A stretch of DNA of 64,000 bases, from assembly GCF_029946515.1 (NCBI RefSeq), contig NZ_JARZHH010000022.1, positions 1 through 64,000 of the forward strand, given 5' to 3'. The notes under the pieces are model-generated. The model saw nothing but the letters and a program-made list of their open reading frames with translations. It did not search any database and was not told the origin of the DNA. The stretch comes from Polyangium sp. 6x1 (GTDB lineage: Bacteria > Myxococcota_A > Polyangia > Polyangiales > Polyangiaceae). The position numbers were made by a program, and so were the translations under genes. How positions within the stretch are numbered: the first letter of the stretch is position 1; the number at the start of each line of letters is the position of its first letter. Of this stretch, positions 42,652-51,771 are shown in pieces.

Positions 42652-45600
42652 TCAGGGCGATTGCAGCAGGTTCGACTCGCCGATCCCGAGCTGCTGGATG
42701 CCGGTCGGCCCCGCGGGGAGGTAGACCTCGTCGTCGATGATCCGAATAGCGCTCGGTCCATAATACCAGGACTTGAAGTAGGCCTGGGCGAGCGGCGTCT
42801 CCGGCGCGTCGAGGTTCACCATCAGGACACCGTCCCACGTCGCGAGGAACGCGCGATGGCGCTCGACGTGCTGCAGCCACAGGTGGGCCGGCAGGTACGT
42901 GCTCGAGAGCGCGACGAAATCGTCACCGTCCGGACGCGGCGCAAAGACGGAGAACGAGGGGAAGAGGCTCGCGTACGTGGCCCCACGCGGCTGCCATTGC
43001 AGCCCCTGCACGGCCACGGGCAGGCCGCCCTGCTCCACGCCGATGGACTGCACCCGGCGGAACGGCAGATACGTGTAGTTCTGCAAAGACGCGAGGTCGC
43101 CCGAGAGCTCGAGCTTGGCGAGCCCCGAATCCACGAACTGCTCGCCCCACACCTCGTCCAGCGTGAAGAGGACCGAGCCCTGCTTGGCGACGACCTCGCC
43201 CGGGACGTTGATCGCCACGTCGATCACGGGCGACGCGGGGTTCGCGAAATCGACGCGACGAACGAAGTATTGCGCGTAAGGCCGAGGATCGAGCGGCACC
43301 TCGACGGGCTTCTTGACGGAGACGTAGAGCGAATCGCCGTCCTCGAGCAAACGAACCACGTCCTCCTCGACGGGCGTCTGGACGGCGGCGCCGATCTTCG
43401 GATCCGTGGGATCCGAGAGGTCGAGCGCCCGGAACGAGTATTGCCAGGTCGTGGGGTAATGGACGGTACTGTAGCAATAACCGGAGACCGTGACCTCACC
43501 CTCCGCGATCGGCATGCACGTCGGCTCGGCGTTCAAGTGGTCCGTGCAGGAGGCAATCCCGCCGACGCAATACGCGGGGTTGCCATTGATCTCGTAACAG
43601 TCGCGCTGGCCCGCGTAATACGTGCAGCCCTCTTCACCGTAGCAGCTAGCGTTCGAGAACACGTACTCCGAGCACTGGTTCACGTCGACCGGGTCGTGAT
43701 CCACGAACTCTCTGCGGGTGAAGACGAGCGAATCGCCGATCGCGTGGACGGACGAACTGTAGGCATAGCCCTGGTAGAAGGTCGACACCCCGGGCAGCTC
43801 GGTCGTGACGAGCGAGCCGACCTCCACGGGATTCGTGGGGTCGGAGAGATCGTGGACGTGCACGGTGGTCGTGTAGTTCGGCCAGCCGTTCGGGACCGAC
43901 TGCACCGTGACGAGTTTGTCCTCGCCGATCTGGAAGATCGACGCATCCTGAGGCACCTCGATGCTCGCGACGGGCGCGGCGAGCTCGGCGTCCTCACCCC
44001 TCGGGACGATCTCCACGGTCTTCGGGGCATTCGAATTCCACCACCAGTAAAAGTAATTCGGCTCCTTCACCCGCGCGAGGTGGGAATCGCCGATCGGATG
44101 GACCGCGCTGTACTCCGGCGCGAGCTCGAGCTGATCGAGCTCGACGGGGTTGTCCGGGTTCGTCTGGTCGTAGACGCGCAGCTCCCGCTCGGACAGGTTC
44201 GCGCCATTCTGGTTCGGCAGGCGGAAGGCGCGGCGCACGGGATCCGAATGCAACATGACCCCGCGCTTCGTCACCGTGTGGTCCGAGAACGTAAAGATCT
44301 GGACCGCCGATTTCGCCTCCCACCCGTTCGGCCCGTACTGGTGGCCGTAGAAGGGCAGGAGAACGAGGCCCGTCTCCGTCTCGCCGCTCGGCGAGAGCAC
44401 GTTCACCGCGCTATCCGACACGGTGAACGCGCGGTGATCCCAGTTTGCCTCGGACCAATTCCATCCGCCGCCCTGCCCGCCGACCTCGGCCCGCGTCACG
44501 AGCGGGTTCGGGTTCTGAAGGTTCGTGATGTCGTAGAGGCTCACCGCAAGCTTGCGCGAGCCATTCTCGTCATTCACCCCGATGCCGATGAGGCGCGACG
44601 CGGAGAAAGCCGGCCGGAAGAAATCGTTCCACCCGGAGACGATGAACTCGCTCTTCTCCTCGACGTCGCCGTCCGCTCCGACCGAGAAGGCGTGGAACGG
44701 ATCCGTCTGCCGGTATGTCACGGCAAACGCCCGATCGTCGAGGAAGATCGCGCCGAACATCGCCTGATCCGTCCCGAAGGCGGCGTGATCGATGGGGACG
44801 AGCGCGTCGAGGTTCGAGGTATCGAACGTCGTGAGGTGGCTCTGCTGGCCGACGCCCCACCGCGGCCCGGAGAAGACGCGCAGGACGTCGCCGCGCAGAT
44901 CCATGTGGAATTGCGAGCGCACGAAGCCCGGGACCGTGACCTCGTCCCGCAAGGTCATCGCGCCGTCGATGTTCGAGATGTCGACGACCGCGACGTTGCT
45001 GCTCTGGTTCTCCCAGGCGGAGCTGCCGCGGGCCACGAGCAGGACGTCGCCCTCGGCGTGCACGTCCGTCACGTCGCCGCCGAGCGTGATCTCCGATTTC
45101 GAGATGAGCTTCGTGGGGGCGACGTCGAAGCTCTTCACGGTGCTCGTGAGCACGTAATCCCAGGCGTTGTCGACCTTCTTGTACTCCCACAGGCTCGCGG
45201 CGACGTACAGCGAGTCCTTGCTCGCGCCGTTCGCATAACGGCTCGTCTGGATGTAGCCCGGGATGTATCGCTGCGAGAGTAGCTTCGGGTGTTGCCGATC
45301 GGCGACGTCGACGAGCAGGATCGTCCCGCCCGTTCGGTTCTTCACGACGAGCTTCTCGGGGTGCCCTTCGTAGCCGGACCACTCGTTCAAGAGGATGATG
45401 GCGCGATCGCCGTCGACGTACATCTCGACGGGCGTGCCCTGAATGGGCAAACGGCCGATGATCTCCGTATTCGAGAGGTCGCCGATGTCGATGACCTGCA
45501 GGCCCCGATAGAGGTTCAGGTTGAGGAGCGTGCCGTCGCCGAGGACACGATAGATATCGCCCTCCTCGAGCTCGCGCTCTTCCTCCTCCTCTTCTTCCTC

Positions 45601-45909
45601 TTCCTCCTCTTCCTCTTCTTCGCCCCACTGGAGCCAGGGTTCGTCGGCGGAGAGGAACGAGGTGGCGCCTTGCGCCGGCATCGGCGGCGGCTCGGGGCGC
45701 ACGTTGGGGCCGTGCGGCAGGGGCGGGAGCGGCCCGATATCCCGCGGCCCGTCGGGGACGTCCGGGAGCACGGGATCGAGGTTGATCCCGCTGCCTCCGC
45801 CGAGCGGCCCGCCGGTCGGGTCGGAGCCGCAACCGGCGCACAACATCACGAGGAGGGAGCCACAAAGCCCGGCACGCGACAGGGAATAACCGGCCCGGAG
45901 AGCCCGCAT
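42652..45909 (-). CDS. Secreted beta-propeller lipoprotein with a polyglutamate tract
   Basis: The 1085-residue product has a lipoprotein signal (SLLVMLCAGCGSD), a Pro-rich linker and a run of 15 Glu residues near residue 100. A long repetitive domain follows with sequences such as GLQVIDIGDLSN, NVAVVDISNIDG and RALDLSDPTDP, which match the secreted C-terminal beta-propeller family (Beta_propel). Cys clusters lie near residues 750-800. It should be an outer-membrane-linked protein, but no catalytic motif was seen. The ATG at 45909 gives the lipobox; a longer frame exists to 46026. Confidence 0.8.
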   Translation of the reverse strand: MRALRAGYSLSRAGLCGSLLVMLCAGCGSDPTGGPLGGGSGINLDPVLPDVPDGPRDIGPLPPLPHGPNVRPEPPPMPAQGATSFLSADEPWLQWGEEEEEEEEEEEEEEERELEEGDIYRVLGDGTLLNLNLYRGLQVIDIGDLSNTEIIGRLPIQGTPVEMYVDGDRAIILLNEWSGYEGHPEKLVVKNRTGGTILLVDVADRQHPKLLSQRYIPGYIQTSRYANGASKDSLYVAASLWEYKKVDNAWDYVLTSTVKSFDVAPTKLISKSEITLGGDVTDVHAEGDVLLVARGSSAWENQSSNVAVVDISNIDGAMTLRDEVTVPGFVRSQFHMDLRGDVLRVFSGPRWGVGQQSHLTTFDTSNLDALVPIDHAAFGTDQAMFGAIFLDDRAFAVTYRQTDPFHAFSVGADGDVEEKSEFIVSGWNDFFRPAFSASRLIGIGVNDENGSRKLAVSLYDITNLQNPNPLVTRAEVGGQGGGWNWSEANWDHRAFTVSDSAVNVLSPSGETETGLVLLPFYGHQYGPNGWEAKSAVQIFTFSDHTVTKRGVMLHSDPVRRAFRLPNQNGANLSERELRVYDQTNPDNPVELDQLELAPEYSAVHPIGDSHLARVKEPNYFYWWWNSNAPKTVEIVPRGEDAELAAPVASIEVPQDASIFQIGEDKLVTVQSVPNGWPNYTTTVHVHDLSDPTNPVEVGSLVTTELPGVSTFYQGYAYSSSVHAIGDSLVFTRREFVDHDPVDVNQCSEYVFSNASCYGEEGCTYYAGQRDCYEINGNPAYCVGGIASCTDHLNAEPTCMPIAEGEVTVSGYCYSTVHYPTTWQYSFRALDLSDPTDPKIGAAVQTPVEEDVVRLLEDGDSLYVSVKKPVEVPLDPRPYAQYFVRRVDFANPASPVIDVAINVPGEVVAKQGSVLFTLDEVWGEQFVDSGLAKLELSGDLASLQNYTYLPFRRVQSIGVEQGGLPVAVQGLQWQPRGATYASLFPSFSVFAPRPDGDDFVALSSTYLPAHLWLQHVERHRAFLATWDGVLMVNLDAPETPLAQAYFKSWYYGPSAIRIIDDEVYLPAGPTGIQQLGIGESNLLQSP
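45577..45621. repeat. GAA/GAG microsatellite coding 15 Glu
   Basis: Fifteen consecutive codons are GAA or GAG on the minus strand. The tract is a purine-only run of 45 bases inside the beta-propeller lipoprotein gene, just after the signal peptide and linker. Its mixed GAA/GAG codons argue for selection of the acidic stretch rather than recent slippage. Confidence 0.85.
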
Positions 45910-46032
45910 GACCTTCGTCCTTTCAGTGATCCCGGAACGAGCCACGAAATCTCGAAGATCTAACCCATGCTGGCAAGAAGGGTCAAGCAGGAGGCACGCG
46001 TACCAATCGTGCTCTCCAGAAGGCACGGGCGT

Positions 46033-47637
46033 TCAGGGGTGGACGTACACGAGCGTGCCGCCGGCGGGGGTCATCGCGCCGTGCCAGGCGGCAGGGACGG
46101 GCGGATCGGTGAATTCGAAGAGCCAGGCCGCGTCCGCGGGCGAGACGTTCACGCAGCCATTGCTGCGCGCCTTGCCGAATTCGTCGTGCCAGTAGGCGCC
46201 GTGAATCGCGTAGTTCTGGTGGAAGTACTGGACGTAAGGCACGTCGTGGAGCTCGAAGGCGGCCTCGCTCGCCGGATCTCCGTCCATCGTCGCCGTGACG
46301 TGCTTCGATTGCACGAAAAACGTGCCCTGGACCGTGGCGCCCGTGGTCTCCGGGTCCGAGAGCCCGCCCCTGCCCGTGGAGACGAGCGTGGCGAACACGG
46401 GCGAATTTCCCTCGTAGGCGACGAGCATCTGCAGCTCGATCGAGATGTCGATCCAGCGCTTGCCGCGCTTCGCGTGCCCCCAGAGATCCTGCCCGAGCCG
46501 GCCGATCCGCAGGCTGCTCGACGCGAGCCACACGCCCTCGGTGGTCTCCAGGTAGGCCGCGAGCGCCTCGCCCGGTTTGCCCTCCACGCGGTGCTCGCCG
46601 CCGCTCGACGCGCGCCCCGTGAGCACCCAGCCGCTCCGGAAAGGGACGTACTCCGCGGGCCGAAGCTTTCCCTCGTCGTCGGACCGGAGCGCGCGGAGGC
46701 CCTGGTGCATGACGAACGCCGGCACGCCCGGGGCCTTGAAGACGACGCCACGCAGCTCCGAGAGGTGCGCGGGCCGCGTGCGATCGATCGGCACGAGATC
46801 GAGCTCGGTCGTGAGGCCGAAGCGGCGGCCCGTCCAGTCGAAGGAGGCCATCAGCCCGAAGGCCGATCGCGCCTTGGCGCGGCCGCGGTGCGCGGGAAAC
46901 CGGACCTTCTCCTCGGCACCCGCAGGCTTCGGCAAATCGCGGCCGGATTCGAGGAAGGGCGAGATCGGATCGGCGTCGCCGATCGTCCTGCCAATCTCCT
47001 GCACGATCCAGGCATTCATGCCCCGGGCGCCGAGGGGGCGGCCCTCGACGGTCCGTTGCTCCTCGGGCGTGGGGAGGTGGACGTAGAGGTGCGGCGGGGG
47101 GCTGCGCGAGACGACGTAATCGTACGGGAAAGGCTCGCCCCGGCGCGGGCCGCGGACGGCCGCGAGGGCGACCGGATGCGCGACGTCGAGCGTCGCTCCC
47201 GTGCCCACGCAGACGTATCCGCGCGGGTGGATCCGATAAAAGCCGCCCTTGCAGCGCTTGAAGCCGGCGGGCTCGGCGGCCCGCGGGACGAGGGCGCCGG
47301 CGCGCAAATAGCCGAGCCGCGTGGACTGGTAATCGGGCGCGATGTACACGAAGTTGCGCATCGCGATGCTGGCGAGCTCGTGGCCCTGGCCCGGCTCGAG
47401 GTCCGCGGGCGCGGGCCCCTCGGGCTCGGGCTCGCTCGCGGCCGAGGGCTCGGGCGGGAGCGGGAGCGCGCCGCCCGAGGCGAGCGAAGCCGCGGGCACG
47501 GCCGGATCGGGCCCCTCGACGGAGCGGCCCGGCGGCTCGTCGGGCGCGCCGCACCCGACGAACGCGGAGAACGCCAGGGCGAGCGCGACCGAGCGCGCTC
47601 GCGGCACCTCGTTCGGGGGCGTTCGGCGCGCGTCCAC
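46033..47637 (-). CDS. L,D-transpeptidase lipoprotein
   Basis: The 534-residue product starts at a GTG (MDARRTPPNEV), has an N-terminal signal ending FSAFVGC, a Pro/Glu-rich linker, an SH3-like region and a C-terminal YkuD domain. The catalytic motif is HGAYWHDEFGK followed by SNGCVN, with Cys495. Such enzymes form 3-3 crosslinks in peptidoglycan or attach proteins to it. All catalytic residues are intact. It is divergent from the Uma2-like gene. Confidence 0.9.
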   Translation of the reverse strand: MDARRTPPNEVPRARSVALALAFSAFVGCGAPDEPPGRSVEGPDPAVPAASLASGGALPLPPEPSAASEPEPEGPAPADLEPGQGHELASIAMRNFVYIAPDYQSTRLGYLRAGALVPRAAEPAGFKRCKGGFYRIHPRGYVCVGTGATLDVAHPVALAAVRGPRRGEPFPYDYVVSRSPPPHLYVHLPTPEEQRTVEGRPLGARGMNAWIVQEIGRTIGDADPISPFLESGRDLPKPAGAEEKVRFPAHRGRAKARSAFGLMASFDWTGRRFGLTTELDLVPIDRTRPAHLSELRGVVFKAPGVPAFVMHQGLRALRSDDEGKLRPAEYVPFRSGWVLTGRASSGGEHRVEGKPGEALAAYLETTEGVWLASSSLRIGRLGQDLWGHAKRGKRWIDISIELQMLVAYEGNSPVFATLVSTGRGGLSDPETTGATVQGTFFVQSKHVTATMDGDPASEAAFELHDVPYVQYFHQNYAIHGAYWHDEFGKARSNGCVNVSPADAAWLFEFTDPPVPAAWHGAMTPAGGTLVYVHP

Positions 47638-47746
47638 GGCGGGGACTATAGCCGATCCTCACGGAACGCGCGGGGTTTGCCCGCGGAGGGGGGAACTGGC
47701 ATTTTTGGGCTCCCGGAGAGGGGTCGGGTCTGCTAGGTTGAAGGGC

Positions 47747-48661
47747 ATGGATCCGAAGCCTGATCGCTCGACGGTCCTCCTCGCGCCGCCTCGTGGCGGC
47801 GGCGCAGCGCTGTCGTTCCCACCGTCAGGCTCCCGCCCGGGACGTTTTCCGCCGGTCGACGAGCACATCGTCGTGCCCGAGACGACGCGGGACGAGATGA
47901 TCCGCGGCCGCAAGGTCGTCGCGCAGCCGGCGCTCGAGCCCCACGCGGACCTGCAGACGAGCCTGGACTTCTTGATCCTCCCGCACGTCCGACCGGGCTA
48001 CCGGCCCTCGACGGAGCTGCTCACGCGCGTGTCCGAGGGCTCGAACTTCGCGACCGACCTGTCGATCCGGCGGGAGGGGCAGGATCCGGCCACCGGGCGG
48101 CGTTTCCTGGAGGAGATCTCGTTCGAGATCGTGAACGAGCAGCGCGTGCGCGACGTGCTCGAGAAGGCCGAGGAGCTCGCGGAGCGCGGCGTTCGTCGGG
48201 TGTTCGCGATCTTCGTCAAGCGCCGCGAGGTCTGCGAGTGGTCGACGGAGAAGCGCGCGTTCGTGCCGCTCCTCCTGGACGGCATGCTCGAAGATCCGTG
48301 CTTCGTCCGCCCCATTGCGGTGCGCGCGCTCCTCGACGTGCAGAACGCGGAGCACGAGGTGGTGCGCGCGCTCGAACGAAAAGGAAACGCGGAGCTCGAA
48401 AAGCTGAAGGAAGGCGCGCGTGAAGCGGGCCGCGAGGAAGGCCGCGAAGAAGGTCGCGAAGAAGGTCGCGAGGAAGGCCGTGAAGTCGGCCGCGAAGAAG
48501 GCCGTCGCGAGGCGCTCCGCACCCTGCTCCGGGCCCGCTTCGGCGAGATCCCGGCGAACACGGAGGCGCGGATCGCCGGGGCTCCACGCGCCTCGCTCGA
48601 CGCATGGATCCTGCGCCTGCTCTCCGCGACGATGCTCGACGAGGTCTTCGCGGAGCCCTGA
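47747..48661 (+). CDS. Uma2-like putative nuclease with Arg/Glu/Gly repeat tail
   Basis: The 304-residue product has an N-terminal Uma2/PD-(D/E)XK-type fold (about residues 60-190: FLILPHVRPGYRPSTELLTR, FATDLSIRREG, EEISFEIVNEQRV). An alpha-helical region follows with six REEG/REVG units (about 225-250) and a helical C-terminus. Uma2-type proteins are expanded in myxobacteria and cyanobacteria; their true function is not established. The start at 47747 follows GAAGGGC. A longer in-frame ATG at 47342 runs antisense through the L,D-transpeptidase gene and is unlikely. Confidence 0.75.
   Translation: MDPKPDRSTVLLAPPRGGGAALSFPPSGSRPGRFPPVDEHIVVPETTRDEMIRGRKVVAQPALEPHADLQTSLDFLILPHVRPGYRPSTELLTRVSEGSNFATDLSIRREGQDPATGRRFLEEISFEIVNEQRVRDVLEKAEELAERGVRRVFAIFVKRREVCEWSTEKRAFVPLLLDGMLEDPCFVRPIAVRALLDVQNAEHEVVRALERKGNAELEKLKEGAREAGREEGREEGREEGREEGREVGREEGRREALRTLLRARFGEIPANTEARIAGAPRASLDAWILRLLSATMLDEVFAEP
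48429..48503 (+). repeat. 12-bp tandem repeat coding REEG units
   Basis: The 12-bp unit CGCGAAGAAGGT (with CGCGAGGAAGGC variants) recurs about six times in frame, giving Arg-Glu-Glu-Gly repeats. The repeat probably forms a charged single helix. It is not a CRISPR array: there are no spacers. Confidence 0.8.
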
Positions 48662-48720
48662 GCATCTGCGCGGGGGCGACCCTTTACGCTCGCGACATCG
48701 ATGAGGCACGATGGCTCCCC

Positions 48721-49872
48721 ATGCCTCGCGCCCTCGCCCTGCCCCTGGCCCTCGTCACGCTGTTCGTCCTGCCCGCCTGCGGCCCGTCCGAGGGCTCCGG
48801 CAGCGGCGGCGCTGCGTCGAGCGGATCCCAGCAAAGCAGCGGCACGGGCGGCCATGGTGGTGACGCGGGGAGCGGGGGCGCGGGCGGCAGCGGCGGCGGG
48901 GCGGGCGGCGGCGATCCAGGCCCCTCGGCTTGGCAAACCGTGCTCGACGCGCAGGACCTCGACGGCGCGGTGCTCTCGATCTGGGGCGCGAGCCCCTCGC
49001 ACGTGTTCGCCGTCGGCGGGCCGCTCGGAAACGAGGGATTCGAGACGCTCGTGGTGCACTTCGACGGCGCCACGTGGAAGCGCCTCGCCCCGGGTGGCGC
49101 CGAGACGTACTGGTGGGTGCACGGCACGGGCCCCGACGACGTGTGGTTCGTCGGGGAAAAAGGGCGCATCACGCACTGGGACGGCGCGTCGTTCACCGAG
49201 CACGCGTCCGGCGTGGACGCGACGCTCTGGGGCGTCATGGCGTTCTCGAAGACCGAGGCCTTCGCCGTGGGCGGCACGCCCGGCGGTGGGATTGGCGCGC
49301 CAAACGACATCGTCCTCCGCTGGGACGGCGCGACCTGGAAGCCCGAGCCGCTGCCCGGCGCCCCCCTTGGCCGCACGCTTTACAAGGTCTGGGGCAGCGC
49401 GCCCGACGATCTGTATGCCGTGGGCGAGAAAGGGACGATCTGGCGCAAGAAAGGCGCGGCGTGGTCGCTCGTCGAGCCCGCGCCCACGCAGGGAAAGCTC
49501 TTCACCGTGTCCGGGTGCGGGGCGCAGGAGGTGTACGCCGTCGGCGGCGCCGTCGTGCTCCGCTCGGCCGGAGACGGTTTTTCCGAAGTGAACGTTTCGT
49601 TGACGAACCTCGTCAACGGCGTCGCCTGTGGCCCCTCGGGATCGGCGCTCCTCGTGGGCGACGGAGGGCAAAAGCAGAGGCTCGTCGACGGGGCGTGGAT
49701 CGACGAGTTCGTCCTCGAACCCTATGACGATCTGCACGCGGCGTGGTCCGACGGGGCAGGCTCGTTCTGGGCCGTCGGGGGTGATTTTTATGCGCCCAAA
49801 GCCGCAGGGGCGCGGCGCAAGGGCGTCGTCGCGCGGTACGGACCGGGCACCTTGCCCGGCGTGGTGCAATGA
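48721..49872 (+). CDS. Secreted beta-propeller lipoprotein with Gly-rich linker
   Basis: The 383-residue product has a lipoprotein signal (LALVTLFVLPACGP), a Ser/Gly linker (about residues 25-70) and a beta-propeller-like repeat domain with units of the type GSAPDDLYAVGEKGTIWRKK and GTGPDDVWFVGEKGRI. This repeat type is common in myxobacterial secreted proteins of unknown function. It is probably outer-membrane-linked. The start at 48721 puts the signal first; an upstream frame to 48604 overlaps the Uma2-like gene. Confidence 0.8.
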   Translation: MPRALALPLALVTLFVLPACGPSEGSGSGGAASSGSQQSSGTGGHGGDAGSGGAGGSGGGAGGGDPGPSAWQTVLDAQDLDGAVLSIWGASPSHVFAVGGPLGNEGFETLVVHFDGATWKRLAPGGAETYWWVHGTGPDDVWFVGEKGRITHWDGASFTEHASGVDATLWGVMAFSKTEAFAVGGTPGGGIGAPNDIVLRWDGATWKPEPLPGAPLGRTLYKVWGSAPDDLYAVGEKGTIWRKKGAAWSLVEPAPTQGKLFTVSGCGAQEVYAVGGAVVLRSAGDGFSEVNVSLTNLVNGVACGPSGSALLVGDGGQKQRLVDGAWIDEFVLEPYDDLHAAWSDGAGSFWAVGGDFYAPKAAGARRKGVVARYGPGTLPGVVQ

Positions 49873-49879
49873 GCGCGGC

Positions 49880-50290
49880 TCAGCCGCCCTCGACCTCGTC
49901 GAGCATCGTGGTGAGGGCTCGGAGCGCGTCCACGGTCGTGAAAAGACCGACGACCGTGTCGCCGTCGACGACGACGGCCGAGCCGTATTTCTTCTCGGCC
50001 ATGGTGCGCGTGACCTCGGCGAGCGGACACTCGGGCGAGACGCTGTAGGGCGGGCCGAGGATGAAGTCCTCGACGCAAGCCATGCCCGCGTCGACGACGC
50101 GCATGTTCTCCACGATCTTGAGCTCGCGCTCCGAGAGCAGGCCGATGAGCTTGCCGGCCTCGTCGACGATGGGCAGGTGCCGGAAGCCGTGCTCGTCGAG
50201 CAGCTTCATCGCGCGGGCCATGGTGGTCGTGCGCGGGACGGTGAGCGGGCTCCGGGTCATGTAGTTGCTGACGATGCGGCGCGTTCCCAT
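49880..50290 (-). CDS. CBS-domain protein
   Basis: The 136-residue product consists of two CBS motifs: YMTRSPLTVPRTTTMARAMK with FRHLPIVDEAGKLIGLLSER, then MRVVDAGMACVEDFI with YGSAVVVDGDTVVGLFTTVD. Paired CBS domains bind adenosine nucleotides or other effectors and regulate a partner protein. No catalytic domain is attached. It is convergent with the beta-propeller lipoprotein (7 bp between stops). Confidence 0.88.
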   Translation of the reverse strand: MGTRRIVSNYMTRSPLTVPRTTTMARAMKLLDEHGFRHLPIVDEAGKLIGLLSERELKIVENMRVVDAGMACVEDFILGPPYSVSPECPLAEVTRTMAEKKYGSAVVVDGDTVVGLFTTVDALRALTTMLDEVEGG

Positions 50291-50361
50291 GCGCCAACGC
50301 GGTACCGCGACGCGACGCGCTCCGCAAGCGGGGAGCAGCGTGTCACGTGACGTCATGTCCG

Positions 50362-50895
50362 TCAGAGGGGAGGCAGGACGGGCGCGAATCGCTCCTCGAA
50401 CGAGGCGTCGACGAGCAGGCTGCGATCGAGCTCGACGGTCGTTCCGTCCTTGCCGACGAGCCGGTATCGCGCCTCGCCCATGGCGTCGACCGCGACGAAC
50501 GAGATCGTCCGGGCGCGAAGGACGGGCTCGATCGCGAAATACCGGGTCAGAAAGGCCCGAATGCGCTGCGCCGCCCGCTCGTTGTCCATGTACACGCCGC
50601 CGTGCGGGAGGCGGAAATAGACGCGGCTCTGGGCGTCGACGCGGACGTAATAAAATGCGTGGCTCTGCACGCCGTGCCCCCAGAAGCCGACGAGCAAATA
50701 TCCCTCGGGGGCGGTCCGGAGAAACGGGCCGATCTCGGCCTGCGCGAGGGCGACCCCGTGCGCGTGCGCGATCTCGGAGCCGACGAGCATCGCCGCGCCG
50801 TCGAAGGGCAGCAGCGGATGCTTCGGGAGCATGCCCTCCGGCGGGAGGATGCCGAACCGGTCGCGGAAGGTCTGAACGAAGTCCTGCATGGGCAC
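50362..50895 (-). CDS. Conserved protein of unknown function
   Basis: The 177-residue soluble product starts MPMQDFVQTFRDRFGILPPE and contains YLLVGFWGHGVQSHAFYYVR and VYFRLPHGGVYMDNERAAQR. I do not recognise the family; the layout (small, mixed alpha/beta, acidic) resembles SMI1/KNR4-type proteins only vaguely. It sits between the CBS protein and the short-chain dehydrogenase, all in the same direction with short gaps. Confidence 0.65.
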   Translation of the reverse strand: MPMQDFVQTFRDRFGILPPEGMLPKHPLLPFDGAAMLVGSEIAHAHGVALAQAEIGPFLRTAPEGYLLVGFWGHGVQSHAFYYVRVDAQSRVYFRLPHGGVYMDNERAAQRIRAFLTRYFAIEPVLRARTISFVAVDAMGEARYRLVGKDGTTVELDRSLLVDASFEERFAPVLPPL

Positions 50896-50904
50896 GCGCC
50901 GGGC

Positions 50905-51690
50905 TCACCAGAGCACGCGCCCCTCCATTCCACCGGCGACGAGGAGCGCCTCGCCCGAGAGGTGCCCCGACATCGCGGGAGAGGCCAGAAACAGGACCGA
51001 CCGCGCGACGTCCGTTGGGGTCGCAAGCTTTCGGAGCGGCATCGTGCGCAGCGTGGACTCGAGCGCGCCGTGCTCTGCGAGGCACGCCTCGACCATCGGC
51101 GTCACGGTCCAGCCCGGCTCGACCAGGTTCACGCGGCCGCGCGGATCGAGCGCCACGATCTCGTTCTTGAGCGAGAGCAAAAGGCCCCGGAGCCCGGCCT
51201 TGCTGACCGCATACTCGCTGTGCCCGCGCTCGCCGAAGCGGCCGGCCGTGGAGCCGACGAGGACGAGGCTCGCGCCACGTTCGTCCGCGCGCGGGCCTTT
51301 TCGCGCGAGCGCGGCGAGAAACGCGCGCGCGGTCCACAGCGCGCCGAGCAGGTTCGTCTCGACCACGTCGCGGGCGCGGGCCGGATCCATCTCGTGGAGC
51401 GGGGTCGCGTCGGGCGGCCAGATACCGGCGCACGCGACGCAGACGTCGACCCGGCCGAACGTCGCTTCGGCCTCGCGCATGGCCTGGTCCACGGCGGCGG
51501 GATCACGCACGTCGCCCACGAGCGAGACGGCGCGGGCGCGGTCTCCTTCGGGCATCCCGCGGCGCGAGAAGGCGACGACGGAGGCGCCCTCCTCGAGGAA
51601 CGCGCGGCATATCTCGTTGCCGATGCCGCCGGAGGCGCCGGTCACGAAGACGACCGAGCCCTGTAGTTCCAGGTCCACGGAAGTCCGCAT
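50905..51690 (-). CDS. Short-chain dehydrogenase/reductase
   Basis: The 261-residue product is a classical SDR: the NAD(P) loop TGASGGIG (about residues 18-25), NNAG-equivalent VACAGIW, Ser in VLVGSTAG and the catalytic YAVSK. All catalytic residues are intact. The substrate is not evident. It is divergent from the lipoprotein gene at 51772 and 9 bp before the unknown gene at 50362, with which it may be co-transcribed. Confidence 0.9.
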   Translation of the reverse strand: MRTSVDLELQGSVVFVTGASGGIGNEICRAFLEEGASVVAFSRRGMPEGDRARAVSLVGDVRDPAAVDQAMREAEATFGRVDVCVACAGIWPPDATPLHEMDPARARDVVETNLLGALWTARAFLAALARKGPRADERGASLVLVGSTAGRFGERGHSEYAVSKAGLRGLLLSLKNEIVALDPRGRVNLVEPGWTVTPMVEACLAEHGALESTLRTMPLRKLATPTDVARSVLFLASPAMSGHLSGEALLVAGGMEGRVLW

Positions 51691-51771
51691 AAAACGAATG
51701 CGGCCCGACGACAAGCACGAGCCGAGCCTTCCCCTTCCCTTCGAGCCCGGCCCTGCGATAGCCTCGCAGTG

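Noticed and set aside
47342-47746. N-terminal extension of the Uma2-like protein
   Set aside because: It runs antisense to the start of the L,D-transpeptidase gene, and the ATG at 47747 has its own ribosome site.
48429-48503. Short tandem repeats that might be taken for a CRISPR array
   Set aside because: The repeats have no spacers and are in frame inside the Uma2-like gene.
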